NCBI RefSeq assembly: GCF_046707225.1
Contig: NZ_JBJKOP010000047.1
Location: 7,878-71,877, forward strand
Source of the DNA: Caproicibacter sp046707225
GTDB lineage: Bacteria; Bacillota; Clostridia; Oscillospirales; Acutalibacteraceae
DNA: 64,000 nt
Reading direction: 5' to 3'
The translations under genes and the position numbers were made by a program. Below, in pieces: positions 9,977 through 18,387 of the stretch (position 1 is its first letter; the number at the start of each line of letters is the position of its first letter). The notes under the pieces are model-generated. The model had not been told where the DNA came from and did not search any database. It was given only the letters and a program-made list of their open reading frames with translations.

Positions 9977-10005
9977 ATTATATCATATTTCTACCGTTCC
10001 GTCAA
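9977..10005 (-). promoter_or_regulatory. Predicted sigma-A promoter of dapL
   Basis: TTGACG (10005-10000), 17 bp, TATAAT (9982-9977) on the minus strand. The -35 and spacer lie inside the last codons of dapF and the dapF stop falls at the end of the spacer, so the promoter is built on the 3' end of dapF. It would drive dapL and possibly carAB and the pur genes independently of glnA. Confidence 0.7.
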
Positions 10006-10816
10006 AGACAAATTTCGCTGGTCCCTTCATGAAAATTACATCGGTATTGCTGTCCCAGCGGATGGATAAATCCCCGCCTTTCAAATGAATTTTTACCTTG
10101 CGTTCAGCAAACTGATTCCATGCGGCGGCACATGCGACTGCACAGGCGCCGGTTCCGCAGGCAAGGGTTTCGCCGGAACCGCGCTCCCAGACCCGCATTC
10201 TCAATTCATTCTTTCCCAAAACCTGTACGAACTCCGTATTGACCCGGTCTGGAAACATTGGGTCGTTCTCGAATAAAGGCCCGATTTCTTCTAATTGAAA
10301 GGAATCAACGTCGTCGACAAAAACAACACAGTGGGGATTCCCCATGGAAACGCATGTGATTCGGTACTTTTTCCCGCCAACGATAACCGGTTCGTTCAAA
10401 ACATGGTCTTTTGAAAAAAGCACGGGCACATCGGAAGCTTTCCTGACCGGTTTTCCCATATTGACTTCAACCGCTGCCACCTTCTCACCGTCGAGATCCA
10501 AATGCAATGTTTTAACGCCGCTAAGCGTCTCCACTGTGAGTATATCCTTTTTTGAAATGCCGCGTTCATAAACATATTTTCCGACACAGCGAATGCCGTT
10601 TCCGCACATTTTTCCACGGGAACCGTCGGCGTTGTACATATCCATCTTGCAGTCGGCGGCCAAAGAGGGCTGAATTAAAATAATGCCGTCGGAGCCAACG
10701 CCAAAATGGCGGTCGCTCAATTTGACGGCAATTTCCGAAGGATTCTCAATTTTCTCTTCAAAACAGTTTATATAGATATAATCGTTGCCGATCCCCTGCA
10801 TTTTTGTAAAATTCAT
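9983..10816 (-). CDS. dapF: Diaminopimelate epimerase
   Basis: PLP-independent racemase that converts LL- to meso-diaminopimelate. The two catalytic cysteines are Cys71 in KMCGNGIRC and Cys220 in ETLACGTGAC, in the expected halves of the protein. 277 residues is typical. It lies 12 bp after the ANTAR regulator and 56 bp before dapL, which supplies its substrate. Confidence 0.97.
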   Translation of the reverse strand: MNFTKMQGIGNDYIYINCFEEKIENPSEIAVKLSDRHFGVGSDGIILIQPSLAADCKMDMYNADGSRGKMCGNGIRCVGKYVYERGISKKDILTVETLSGVKTLHLDLDGEKVAAVEVNMGKPVRKASDVPVLFSKDHVLNEPVIVGGKKYRITCVSMGNPHCVVFVDDVDSFQLEEIGPLFENDPMFPDRVNTEFVQVLGKNELRMRVWERGSGETLACGTGACAVACAAAWNQFAERKVKIHLKGGDLSIRWDSNTDVIFMKGPAKFVFDGTVEI

Positions 10817-10828
10817 CTGCAGTCCTCC

Positions 10829-11371
10829 TTATGAATTCAAGATAATCAAGGCTGTCTCGACCATCTTTTTCCCGGTATCCATACTTTTCTTCTGCATAAA
10901 ACGATGTGCCTGCGGCTCGGTAAAGTTATTTCGTTCGATCAACAGATCCTTTGCGTTTTTAATCAGTTGCTTTTCGTCGAAATTTCCTGCCGCCAGTTTC
11001 TTTTTGATATTGAGTGAAGTATAGTCCGAAAGATTTAAAAACATATTCACGGTGGAAATCAGATTTACCCTGTTGATTGGAAGCATCAAAGTAGCCTGTT
11101 CCAATGATTCGCTCATGGAAGCGAGCTGCGAACTGACCAGAAAAAGAAAATCATACGAGGTACCCGCTACGCGAGGAAGATTTACGGCAGGCATATCTCT
11201 CAGTTTTACACTGCATACCACAACGCCGCCGTGATAATGCTTACTGGTAAATTCCATCACTTGAGCACCGGTTGTACAGACGCCGCCCACATATAAGCCG
11301 CTTGATCGAAGGACCGACGCTATTTTTTTCGCATAATCCGGATTCGAATTCGCTACGACAATGCTGCTCAT
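10829..11371 (-). CDS. ANTAR-domain regulator with degenerate receiver (glnA-linked, NitR-like)
   Basis: Predicted RNA-binding antiterminator, about 180 residues. The N-terminal ~120 residues look like a response-regulator receiver but lack the acidic pair near the start (VANSNPDY) and the phospho-acceptor Asp (VVVCSVKLRD), so it is probably not phosphorylated. The C-terminal ~55 residues form a three-helix ANTAR domain (AKDLLIERNNFTEPQAHRFM). ATG 11371 has GGAG 9 bases upstream; the TTG three codons earlier abuts that site and is unlikely. It follows glnA by 39 bp. In clostridia a glnA-nitR pair of this kind is known, with NitR proposed to control nitrogen genes by antitermination; that role here is inferred from domain and position. 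Confidence 0.85.
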   Translation of the reverse strand: MSSIVVANSNPDYAKKIASVLRSSGLYVGGVCTTGAQVMEFTSKHYHGGVVVCSVKLRDMPAVNLPRVAGTSYDFLFLVSSQLASMSESLEQATLMLPINRVNLISTVNMFLNLSDYTSLNIKKKLAAGNFDEKQLIKNAKDLLIERNNFTEPQAHRFMQKKSMDTGKKMVETALIILNS

Positions 11372-11410
11372 AGTTAACAACTCCGTAGGGGTAGGATGTG
11401 GTGCTTGAAT

Positions 11411-12736
11411 CTAGAGGCGGTTTAAGTAACGGCGCAGTTCCCATTCTGTTACCGAAGTAGAATATTGGCGCCATTCTTCTTCTTTTGCTTCCACATATTT
11501 ATGAAACACAAGATCGCCAAGAACCTCTTTTACAAAAGGATCGCTTTTCATATACTGAACTGCTTCTCCAAGATCTGCCGGCAAAACATCCGTGTTTTTC
11601 TGAATATCCTCAAAAGATTCCCCAGAAGCGATGGATGGAGGCGGAAGCAGGTCGCGGTTTATTCCATCCATACCGGCGGAAAGAAGCAATGCAAAAGACA
11701 GATATGGATTGCATGTTGGGTCGGGACTTCTCAAATCGATCCGGGTACTCTTTCCACGTGAAGCGGGAAGCCGAATCAAGGTGCCCCTGCGATTTGAGGA
11801 CCACCCGACCAAACTGGGAGCTTCTTCCCCACCCGGAATCATTCTTTTATAAGAATTAACCAATGGGTTTGTTACAGCGCAGATGCTTTTGATATGCAGC
11901 AGCAGGCCGGCGATAAAATTCAAAGCAATATGACTGAGCCCGTTCTGTGAGGACTCGTCATAAAAAGCATTTTGACCATCCCGAAACAGCGAAAGATTAA
12001 TATGCATTCCTGAACCGGCACGCCCGAAAACAGGTTTGGGCATGAAAGTGGCGTAAAGTCCATTCTCATTTGCACAGGATTTAACCACCATTTTAAATGT
12101 GACAAAGCGGTCCGCGGCAGTCAGGGCCTCCGCATATTTAAAGTCAATCTCGTGCTGCCCGAACGCGGCCTCGTGATGAGACGCTTCAATTTCATATCCC
12201 ATTTGCTCAAGGTTCAGGCAGATATCGCGCCTTGCGTTTTCGCCCTGATCCGAAGGACCAAGATCGAAATATCCGGCGGTATCATTTGTTTCGGTTGTCG
12301 GGTGACCTAATTCATCCGTCTGGAACAGATAGAATTCACACTCCGTTCCAACATAAAAAGTAAAGCCCTGACCGGCGGCCTTTTTCAACGCGCGTTTCAG
12401 TACGTGCCTGGGATCACCCGCATATGGAGTCCCGTCCGGCAGGGTAATTTCACAAATCAGCCGTGCGGCTTGACCGCTTTGCGTATTCCATGGGTAAATC
12501 AGAAAAGTGTCCGGATCAGGATGCAAATACATGTCCGATTCCTGAATTCGAACAAAACCCTCCATGGAAGAACCGTCAAACATGCATTTATTATGGAAAG
12601 CCTTTTCAATTTGATCGGCAGAAACGGTTACATTTTTAAAAGATCCCGGAATATCGGTAAACTGAAGGCTCAAAAAATCGGTATGATTTTCGTTCAAAAC
12701 GCGGATTATATCATTTTTTTCCATGTGTGCCGTCAT
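11411..12736 (-). CDS. glnA: Glutamine synthetase, type I
   Basis: ATP-dependent synthesis of glutamine from glutamate and ammonia; dodecameric GSI. About 441 residues matches the Firmicute GSI-alpha form that is not adenylylated. Visible family segments are MFDGSSMEGF in the N-terminal beta-grasp, HHEAAFGQHEIDF in the catalytic barrel with metal ligands, and GSGMHINLSL. ATG 12736 lies just after AAGGGGTG, which is close for a Shine-Dalgarno site; ATG 12724 (MEKND, best match to homologue N-termini) is the alternative. A strong promoter lies 70 bp upstream, and the ANTAR gene follows. Confidence 0.96.
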   Translation of the reverse strand: MTAHMEKNDIIRVLNENHTDFLSLQFTDIPGSFKNVTVSADQIEKAFHNKCMFDGSSMEGFVRIQESDMYLHPDPDTFLIYPWNTQSGQAARLICEITLPDGTPYAGDPRHVLKRALKKAAGQGFTFYVGTECEFYLFQTDELGHPTTETNDTAGYFDLGPSDQGENARRDICLNLEQMGYEIEASHHEAAFGQHEIDFKYAEALTAADRFVTFKMVVKSCANENGLYATFMPKPVFGRAGSGMHINLSLFRDGQNAFYDESSQNGLSHIALNFIAGLLLHIKSICAVTNPLVNSYKRMIPGGEEAPSLVGWSSNRRGTLIRLPASRGKSTRIDLRSPDPTCNPYLSFALLLSAGMDGINRDLLPPPSIASGESFEDIQKNTDVLPADLGEAVQYMKSDPFVKEVLGDLVFHKYVEAKEEEWRQYSTSVTEWELRRYLNRL

Positions 12737-12807
12737 CACCCCTTCCAAAGACCCAAAGTATAGGACTTGTTTTTTGTCGGGTATCTCTTTTCAGACTTAT
12801 GTCTATA

Positions 12808-12836
12808 ATTTTATGCTTTTTCAAAAGCCGTGTCAA
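12808..12836 (-). promoter_or_regulatory. Predicted sigma-A promoter of glnA
   Basis: TTGACA (12836-12831), 17 bp, TAAAAT (12813-12808) on the minus strand. The implied leader is about 65 nt and holds only a 4-bp hairpin near 12792-12803, so I see no clear ANTAR two-hairpin target or glutamine riboswitch in it. From here to the tyrS terminator (12840-12970) I see nothing else. Confidence 0.8.
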
Positions 12837-12970
12837 TCTTTTTCGAATTGAAAGAGCGATTTCATTTTAATGCACAAAATCTGACACGTTTCCAGAGGTT
12901 TTCCCTGTTTTTGCAGCTTCTTTTCAAATCAAATGCAAAAGAGTAGCTCTTTTACAAACCATGTGAAGAT

Positions 12971-13004
12971 GAAAAAGCCTGTTTGGAAACAATCCAAACA
13001 GGCT
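12971..13004 (-). terminator. Intrinsic terminator of tyrS
   Basis: Perfect 12-bp inverted repeat AGCCTGTTTGGA (12976-12987) and its complement (12993-13004) around a 5-base loop, followed on the minus strand by a run of five T. It starts 10 bases past the tyrS stop. Confidence 0.9.
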
Positions 13005-13013
13005 CGGCGTAGT

Positions 13014-14249
13014 TTACATCAAAACAATTTTATGGTAAACTTTTTTGCCTTTTTTAAGAATCAGACAGGGTTTTTCATTTTTCTGAAAATCTTTTTTTGA
13101 ATATACGGACGCTGGGTCCGACACCTTTTCGCCATCAACGGAGATACCTCCCTGAACGACCAGCCTTCTTGCTTCGCCGCGTGACGGAGCAAGTTTTGCC
13201 TTGATCAGCAGATCAAGGATCCCAATGGTTCCGTCTGAAAGGTCGGAAGATGAGATTTCCGTGGTCGGCATATGCTCCGTATCGGTACTGTTTCCAAACA
13301 GAGCCTGTGCCCCGTCTCTGGCTTTAATCGCTTCCTCCTCGCCGTGAATCTGCTTTGTTACCTCAAAAGCCAGAAGCTCCTTTGCAGGGTTTAGCTTTTC
13401 CCCTGAAAGCGAGGCAAATTCATTGATCCGCTCCATCGGGACAAAGGTCAGTATTTTCAGGCATTTCAGCACATCGGCGTCCCCGACGTTTCTCCAGTAC
13501 TGATAGAATTCAAACGGAGAAGTCTTCTGAGGATCCAGCCACACGGCGCCTCTTTCCGTTTTCCCCATCTTTTTCCCTTCGCTGTTTGTCAGCAGGGTAA
13601 CGGTAATGCCGTAAGCTTCCCGGTTTTCCTTCCGGCGGATCAGCTCTACGCCGCCGATAATATTGCTCCACTGGTCGTCCCCACCCAACTGAAGCCTGCA
13701 GCCGTAACGGCGGTTCAGCTCCAGAAAATCATAACTCTGCATAATCATATAGTTCATTTCAAAAAAGGACAGTCCGCGTTCCAGTCTTTGCTTATAGCAT
13801 TCCGCGTTCAGCATACGGTTGACGGAAAAGCATACGCCGATATCCCGAAGGAAATTGATATAATTCAGGTTTGTCAGCCAGTCGGCGTTGTTTGCCATAA
13901 TTGCCTTGTCATCGGAAAAATCAATCAGCCTGGACATCTGCTTCTGAAAGCATGAGATATTGTGCGCGATCTCTTCTTCCGTCAGCATTTTACGCATATC
14001 CGTTTTTCCGGACGGGTCGCCCACCATGCCGGTTCCCCCGCCAAACAACGCGATTGGAGTATGCCCGGCGCGCTGCAAATGCGCCATGACCATGATCGGA
14101 ATAAAATGGCCTACGTGCAGACTGTCTGCGGTCGGATCGAACCCGACATAGAACGCGGTTTTCTCTTCATTGAGCAGATGGCGGACTTTTTCCTTGTCCG
14201 TTGTCTGCGCAATCAGCCCTCGTTCTTCCAAAGTTTCAAAAACACCCAT
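13014..14249 (-). CDS. tyrS: Tyrosyl-tRNA synthetase
   Basis: Class Ic aminoacyl-tRNA synthetase that charges tRNA-Tyr. The HIGH-like motif is HVGH after GFDPTADSL, the KMSKS-like motif is KMGKT (GKKMGKTE), and an S4 RNA-binding domain ends the protein (EARRLVVQGG). 411 residues. ATG 14249 is chosen because GGAGG lies 8 bases upstream; ATGs at 14264 and 14279 have no such site. Expression is controlled by the tyrosine T-box directly upstream, and a strong terminator follows, so this is a single-gene unit. Confidence 0.97.
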   Translation of the reverse strand: MGVFETLEERGLIAQTTDKEKVRHLLNEEKTAFYVGFDPTADSLHVGHFIPIMVMAHLQRAGHTPIALFGGGTGMVGDPSGKTDMRKMLTEEEIAHNISCFQKQMSRLIDFSDDKAIMANNADWLTNLNYINFLRDIGVCFSVNRMLNAECYKQRLERGLSFFEMNYMIMQSYDFLELNRRYGCRLQLGGDDQWSNIIGGVELIRRKENREAYGITVTLLTNSEGKKMGKTERGAVWLDPQKTSPFEFYQYWRNVGDADVLKCLKILTFVPMERINEFASLSGEKLNPAKELLAFEVTKQIHGEEEAIKARDGAQALFGNSTDTEHMPTTEISSSDLSDGTIGILDLLIKAKLAPSRGEARRLVVQGGISVDGEKVSDPASVYSKKDFQKNEKPCLILKKGKKVYHKIVLM

Positions 14250-14281
14250 TTTGAGTTCCTCCATTTTGTCAGGGGACAATC

Positions 14282-14313
14282 AAAAAGCCCCCTGCAAATT
14301 TTTTGCAGAGGGC
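14282..14313 (-). terminator. T-box regulated terminator
   Basis: Stem of 12 bp with one mismatch (14287-14298 with 14302-14313), followed on the minus strand by five T. It lies just after the T-box core and before the tyrS Shine-Dalgarno site, as in other T-box leaders. Confidence 0.9.
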
Positions 14314-14541
14314 GGAAAATTCCGCGGTACCACCTCAGTTTACCGTCTTCCTCACGGAAGCGGCCTTATGGGTACGATTTCATACCCACGCGCTGTAACG
14401 TGCGTTTTCACGGCCGAACCTACTAGGGGGGTTCAATTCGGCGGCTCCGGGATGTATTTCATCCGGCAATCGTACCTGCTCGCACCCAACGCAGGCTCTC
14501 TGAACTCTTGCTTCGGATTACTTCTTCCCTTCTCAGCTGTT
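14282..14541 (-). promoter_or_regulatory. T-box leader, tyrosine specifier, controlling tyrS
   Basis: Riboswitch that reads the charging of tRNA-Tyr. The T-box core AGGTGGTACCGCGGA is at 14335-14321 on the minus strand. A specifier codon TAC (Tyr) lies at 14456-14454 in the context GAAATACATC, inside the long stem I. A terminator hairpin follows the core (14282-14313). Uncharged tRNA-Tyr is expected to pair its CCA end with the core, form the antiterminator and allow tyrS transcription. The match of specifier codon to the downstream gene supports the call. Confidence 0.93.
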
Positions 14542-14547
14542 AAAAAA

Positions 14548-14576
14548 ATTATAAGATGTTTTCTGGTGCCTGTCAA
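14548..14576 (-). promoter_or_regulatory. Consensus sigma-A promoter of the tyrS T-box
   Basis: TTGACA (14576-14571), 17 bp, TATAAT (14553-14548): a full consensus match on the minus strand. The TGA inside TTGACA is the stop codon of recN (14575-14573), so promoter and gene end share bases. Transcription should start near 14541, at the foot of T-box stem I. Confidence 0.88.
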
Positions 14577-16258
14577 GCCCCGGAAGAATCGTTTTGCGCC
14601 ATACGCAGCATTTCTTCGGCATTCTGCAGCATCAGCGGGGTGATTTTTTCTCCGCCCATAATACGCGCAAGTTCCTGCCGTCTGCCTTCCCGGTCCAAAC
14701 GGTCAACCTGAGTAAATGTACGCTGATCGCGAATCTGTTTGTGGATCAAGAAATGGGTATCCGCAAGCGCGGCGATTTGAGCCAGGTGCGTCACGCAAAT
14801 AACCTGGCGGTTTCCCGAAACCTCCCGGAGTTTCAACCCGACCTTTTGTGCCGCGCTGCCGCTGACGCCCGTGTCCACTTCATCAAAGATCAGGGTGCCG
14901 ATATCGTCCCTGCCGGCAAGGACCGTTTTGATGGCAAGCATGATTCGCGAAAGTTCGCCGCCCGACGCAACCTTTGCAATCGGTTTCGCCGGTTCTCCCG
15001 CGTTCGTTGAGAGATAGAATTCAATCCGATCGCAGCCCGTTTCATTCATTGGGACTTGTTCCCGCCGGATTTCGAACAGTACATTCGGCATGTTCAGAAA
15101 ACAAAGTTCCTCTTTTACCTTTTGGGTAAAAAGATCTGCCGCGCCGGCGCGCCATTCGGACAGTTCCGCTGCCAGGGATTCCGCCTGTAACCGGTACTTC
15201 TGATATTCTTTCCTGAATCTTTCCGCGGTTTCATCCGAAAGCTGGATTGCGTTCAGCTCCTGCCTGCATTTTTTGAGATATCCCAGCATTTCATCCACGG
15301 AACCGCCGTATTTTAAGCCTAAACGGTAAATTAAATCCAGCCGGGCCTCAATTTCGTCCAGCTCCGAGGGATCATACTCCAACAGAGACGAAAAATTCCG
15401 CATTTCATCGCTGCAGTCTTCCAGATCATAGGAAATCGCCTGCAGCCGTTCCGCCAGACCGTGCAGTTCGGGAAGATAATTTTCCGCGGTGTTCAGCGCA
15501 TCGGCAGCATCTGATACGGCAGAAACCGCCCCGGGGGTTTCCTCATCCCCGCTCAATGCGGTCTTTGCCTGTGAAATTGCCTGCGCAACGCGCTCTGAAT
15601 TCCGATACAGATTCTTTTGACGGTTCAGGTCTTCCTGCTCGCCCGGATGAAGGTCCGCCGATTCAAGCTCATTAATCTGATAAGTCAGAAGGTCGATTTG
15701 CCGTGCTTTTTGTGATTGGTCCATTTTACTGGATTCCAGGCTTGCCTTCATGTTCTGCATGGAATGGAAAGCTTCCCGGTACCGTTTCAAAAGCGTCTCA
15801 GGCAAACCCATGCTGTCCAGATAAGCGATATGTAATTCAGGCGACAGCAGGCCATAGCTTTCGTGCTGACCATGGATGTTGATCAGCATACTGCCGATCC
15901 CCTTGAGGACGGAAACCGTGGCGGGACGCGCGTTAATTCGGCAGGAAGACTTACCGTCAGAGGAGATTTCACGCTGGAGTATCAAAGTTCCGTCTTCTTC
16001 CACAGAATAGCCCGATTCCTCCAGCTTTTTCACCGCAGATCCGTCTTTCAGTTGGAAAACGGCGGAAACCAGGGCGTGGTTTGCGCCCGTGCGAATCAAT
16101 TCCCGGGAAGTTCTTTCTCCCAGGACCGCATTGATGGAATCAATGACAATGGATTTACCTGCTCCGGTTTCACCGGTCAAAACATTAAAGCCGGCGCTGA
16201 ATTCGATTCGCGCCTTTTCGATTACGGCAATGTTTTCAATATAAAGCTGTGTCAGCAT
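14573..16258 (-). CDS. recN: DNA repair protein RecN
   Basis: SMC-like ATPase that acts early in double-strand break repair. The N-terminal globular half has Walker A GETGAGKS near residue 33; a long helical/coiled-coil middle follows (about 150-370); the C-terminal half has the ABC signature (SGGELSRIMLAI) and Walker B (LIFDEVDTGVSG). 561 residues. ATG 16258 has AGGTG 7 bases upstream; a GTG three codons earlier is the less likely start. The start lies just past the argR stop. The dxs-tlyA-nadK-argR-recN order is typical of Firmicutes. Confidence 0.97.
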   Translation of the reverse strand: MLTQLYIENIAVIEKARIEFSAGFNVLTGETGAGKSIVIDSINAVLGERTSRELIRTGANHALVSAVFQLKDGSAVKKLEESGYSVEEDGTLILQREISSDGKSSCRINARPATVSVLKGIGSMLINIHGQHESYGLLSPELHIAYLDSMGLPETLLKRYREAFHSMQNMKASLESSKMDQSQKARQIDLLTYQINELESADLHPGEQEDLNRQKNLYRNSERVAQAISQAKTALSGDEETPGAVSAVSDAADALNTAENYLPELHGLAERLQAISYDLEDCSDEMRNFSSLLEYDPSELDEIEARLDLIYRLGLKYGGSVDEMLGYLKKCRQELNAIQLSDETAERFRKEYQKYRLQAESLAAELSEWRAGAADLFTQKVKEELCFLNMPNVLFEIRREQVPMNETGCDRIEFYLSTNAGEPAKPIAKVASGGELSRIMLAIKTVLAGRDDIGTLIFDEVDTGVSGSAAQKVGLKLREVSGNRQVICVTHLAQIAALADTHFLIHKQIRDQRTFTQVDRLDREGRRQELARIMGGEKITPLMLQNAEEMLRMAQNDSSGA

Positions 16259-16263
16259 GGCAA

Positions 16264-16713
16264 TCACCTGATAAATTTTTTCAGATCCGCAGACAGCCCT
16301 TCCGCAGCGTTCTCATCGCTCATTAGAATAAAAATGGTATCGTCCCCTGCCAGGGTGCCAACAATATGCTCCCAATGAAGGGTGTCCATTGCAGCACAGA
16401 CAGCGTTGGCCATACCGGTCAGGCACTTTACGGCAATCATATTCTGTGCAAAGTTCACCGATAAAGCAGCGTCGGAAAAAAGTGAATAGAATTTTGTGGT
16501 GTAATCTTTCGCTTCCTCCTGTCCAACCGTATATCTGTATTTACCGCTTGCCGTCAGCGTTTTGATCAGACGAAGCTCCTTGATATCGCGGGAGACCGTA
16601 GCCTGTGTCACCTCATAACCTTCATCCCGTAAACGGCGAAGTAATTCCTCCTGCGTATCAATGGAATATTTCCCGATTAATTCCAGTATTTTCGCATGCC
16701 GTCGTTCTTTCAT
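16264..16713 (-). CDS. argR: Arginine repressor ArgR/AhrC
   Basis: Arginine-responsive regulator of arginine synthesis and breakdown genes; hexameric DNA-binding protein. The N-terminal winged helix (about 1-70) contains VTQATVSRDIKELRL, and the C-terminal oligomerisation and arginine-binding domain contains the GTLAGDDTIFI segment. About 149 residues. ATG 16713 has GGAG 8 bases upstream; ATG 16719 is only 2-3 bases from it. The first ~55 bp of the gene overlap the 3' end of nadK in another frame. Confidence 0.95.
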   Translation of the reverse strand: MKERRHAKILELIGKYSIDTQEELLRRLRDEGYEVTQATVSRDIKELRLIKTLTASGKYRYTVGQEEAKDYTTKFYSLFSDAALSVNFAQNMIAVKCLTGMANAVCAAMDTLHWEHIVGTLAGDDTIFILMSDENAAEGLSADLKKFIR

Positions 16714-17572
16714 GCTCATTTCTCCTCTCTCCAAGTTTATCGGTTACGATCTCGTAAAAATTACTGCTTTTCAGTTTTATTATTTTAACGGTGCCGGGCG
16801 ATTTCGAAAATTCGATCTTGGTACCGTCCGGGATTTTGATAAAAATCTCACCGTCGATCGTAAGGATTATTTCACTCTCATAGTCGGAATGAGCCTGCAC
16901 ACACAGTTTTGCGCCCGGCCCAAAAACAACCGGTCTGCTCAGCAAGGAGTGCGGGCAGATAGGAGAAAGAAGAATGCAGTTCATCTCCGGGTCGATAATT
17001 GGTCCCCCTGCGGCTAAAGAGTACGCCGTGGAACCGGTCGGCGTCGCGATGATCAAACCGTCGGAGCGATAATCGCATACTTTGGTATCGTCCAGCCTGA
17101 CCTTTAAATCCAGAATCCGCGAAAGTGCTCCCCGTGCGACAACGGCATCGTTTAGTGCTGTAAAAACCTTTGGCGTACCATTGTCATTCACCCGGATTTC
17201 CAGCATCATTCGTTCCTCAACGGAGTAATTTCCATTTTTGAGTTTCATCAGACTGTCCAACTCATCGGTCTCTAAACCGGCGATAAACCCAAGCCTTCCG
17301 GTATTCATTCCGAGAATCGGTTTTCCGGCGGCAGCGGCGTTTCTGGCACAGTGAATGATGGTGCCGTCCCCGCCGACGGCAATGATGAGATCACAGGAGC
17401 AAACCAACTCAGCCATGTTGTTAAAAAAAACAGCATCCGCATTCTGAAAGGACGGTTGGAATTCCGCTTTCATCAATACATTCATGCCAAGCTCCCGAAG
17501 CTTTTGAATGAGTTTCTGCGTATAGCGCCCGGCATGATCCTTACTCAGGTTTGGAATCACCGCGACATTCAT
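16658..17572 (-). CDS. nadK: NAD kinase
   Basis: ATP- (or polyphosphate-) dependent phosphorylation of NAD to NADP. The signature GGDGT is at residues 67-71, followed by GRLGF and an NE/D-type segment in the second domain. 304 residues, somewhat long. After the usual end of the family (LKSSNFYEIVTDKLG) about 22 more residues run over the start of argR. Its ATG overlaps the tlyA stop by 4 bp, which suggests coupled translation. Confidence 0.96.
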   Translation of the reverse strand: MNVAVIPNLSKDHAGRYTQKLIQKLRELGMNVLMKAEFQPSFQNADAVFFNNMAELVCSCDLIIAVGGDGTIIHCARNAAAAGKPILGMNTGRLGFIAGLETDELDSLMKLKNGNYSVEERMMLEIRVNDNGTPKVFTALNDAVVARGALSRILDLKVRLDDTKVCDYRSDGLIIATPTGSTAYSLAAGGPIIDPEMNCILLSPICPHSLLSRPVVFGPGAKLCVQAHSDYESEIILTIDGEIFIKIPDGTKIEFSKSPGTVKIIKLKSSNFYEIVTDKLGERRNEHERTTACENTGINREIFH

Positions 17573-18387
17573 TTTGTTTCACCGCCATTCAGCTCCCGGT
17601 GGGATTCTTCGACCAATGAAGCGATATCCGGCGCGAAGTCCGTGGGCAGATCGGATTTTTGAAGATATAAAAGGTATTCTATATTTCCTTCTGGTCCCTT
17701 AACAGGCGAAAAAGTCAGACCAAGGACAGAAAATCCGATTTCCTTCACAAAGCCGATCACTCGTTCGATTACCTGAACATGTACCCTTTTATCCCGGACA
17801 ACCCCTTTTTTCCCTACATTTTCCCGACCGGCCTCAAACTGAGGCTTAATCAGGCAAACAGCCTGGCCGTTTGCCGCCAGAAACCGATGAGCTACCGGTA
17901 AAACCAAGCGCAGAGAAATAAAAGATACATCCACACTGAAAAAATCGATTGGTTCCGGAATCTGCTCTTCCGTCAGATAACGTACATTGGTTCTTTCAAG
18001 ATTGACCACGCGGGGATCGGTACGCAGCTTCCATGCCAGCTGACCGTACCCGACATCGATGGAATATACCTTTTTGGCTTCGTTCTGAAGCATGCAGTCC
18101 GTGAAGCCGCCGGTTGAAGCGCCGATATCCATTACCACTTTATCTTTCAGATCAATCGGAAAAGATGCAAGGGCTTTTTCCAGCTTCAGACCACCCCGGC
18201 TTACGTAGGGCAGCCGGTCGCCGCGAACCTCAATTTGAACGTCTTGCGGTAACATCGTCCCGGCCTTATCCTGTTTCTGCCCGTTTACATACACTTTTCC
18301 GGCCATAATGATCGCTTTGGCCTTTTCTCTGCTTTCCGTATAGCCCTGGTCAAAAATCAGGCAATCAAGCCTTTTTTTCTCAATCAA
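17569..18387 (-). CDS. tlyA: TlyA-family rRNA 2'-O-methyltransferase (hemolysin A family)
   Basis: S4 RNA-binding domain (first ~60 residues, with ESREKAKAIIMAGKVYVNG) followed by an FtsJ-like SAM-dependent methyltransferase domain (VMDIGASTGGFTD near 88-100, and the VDVSFISL segment). Family members 2'-O-methylate 16S and/or 23S rRNA; the site here is unknown. I place the start at TTG 18387, which overlaps the dxs stop as TTGA and has GGAG 8 bases upstream; GTG 18396 sits directly on that site and is unlikely. Hemolysis is only a historical name. Confidence 0.92.
   Translation of the reverse strand: MIEKKRLDCLIFDQGYTESREKAKAIIMAGKVYVNGQKQDKAGTMLPQDVQIEVRGDRLPYVSRGGLKLEKALASFPIDLKDKVVMDIGASTGGFTDCMLQNEAKKVYSIDVGYGQLAWKLRTDPRVVNLERTNVRYLTEEQIPEPIDFFSVDVSFISLRLVLPVAHRFLAANGQAVCLIKPQFEAGRENVGKKGVVRDKRVHVQVIERVIGFVKEIGFSVLGLTFSPVKGPEGNIEYLLYLQKSDLPTDFAPDIASLVEESHRELNGGETK

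Noticed and set aside
12736..12801. ANTAR target or glutamine riboswitch in the glnA leader
   Set aside because: Only a 4-bp hairpin and no paired hexaloop stems; too short for a known glutamine aptamer.
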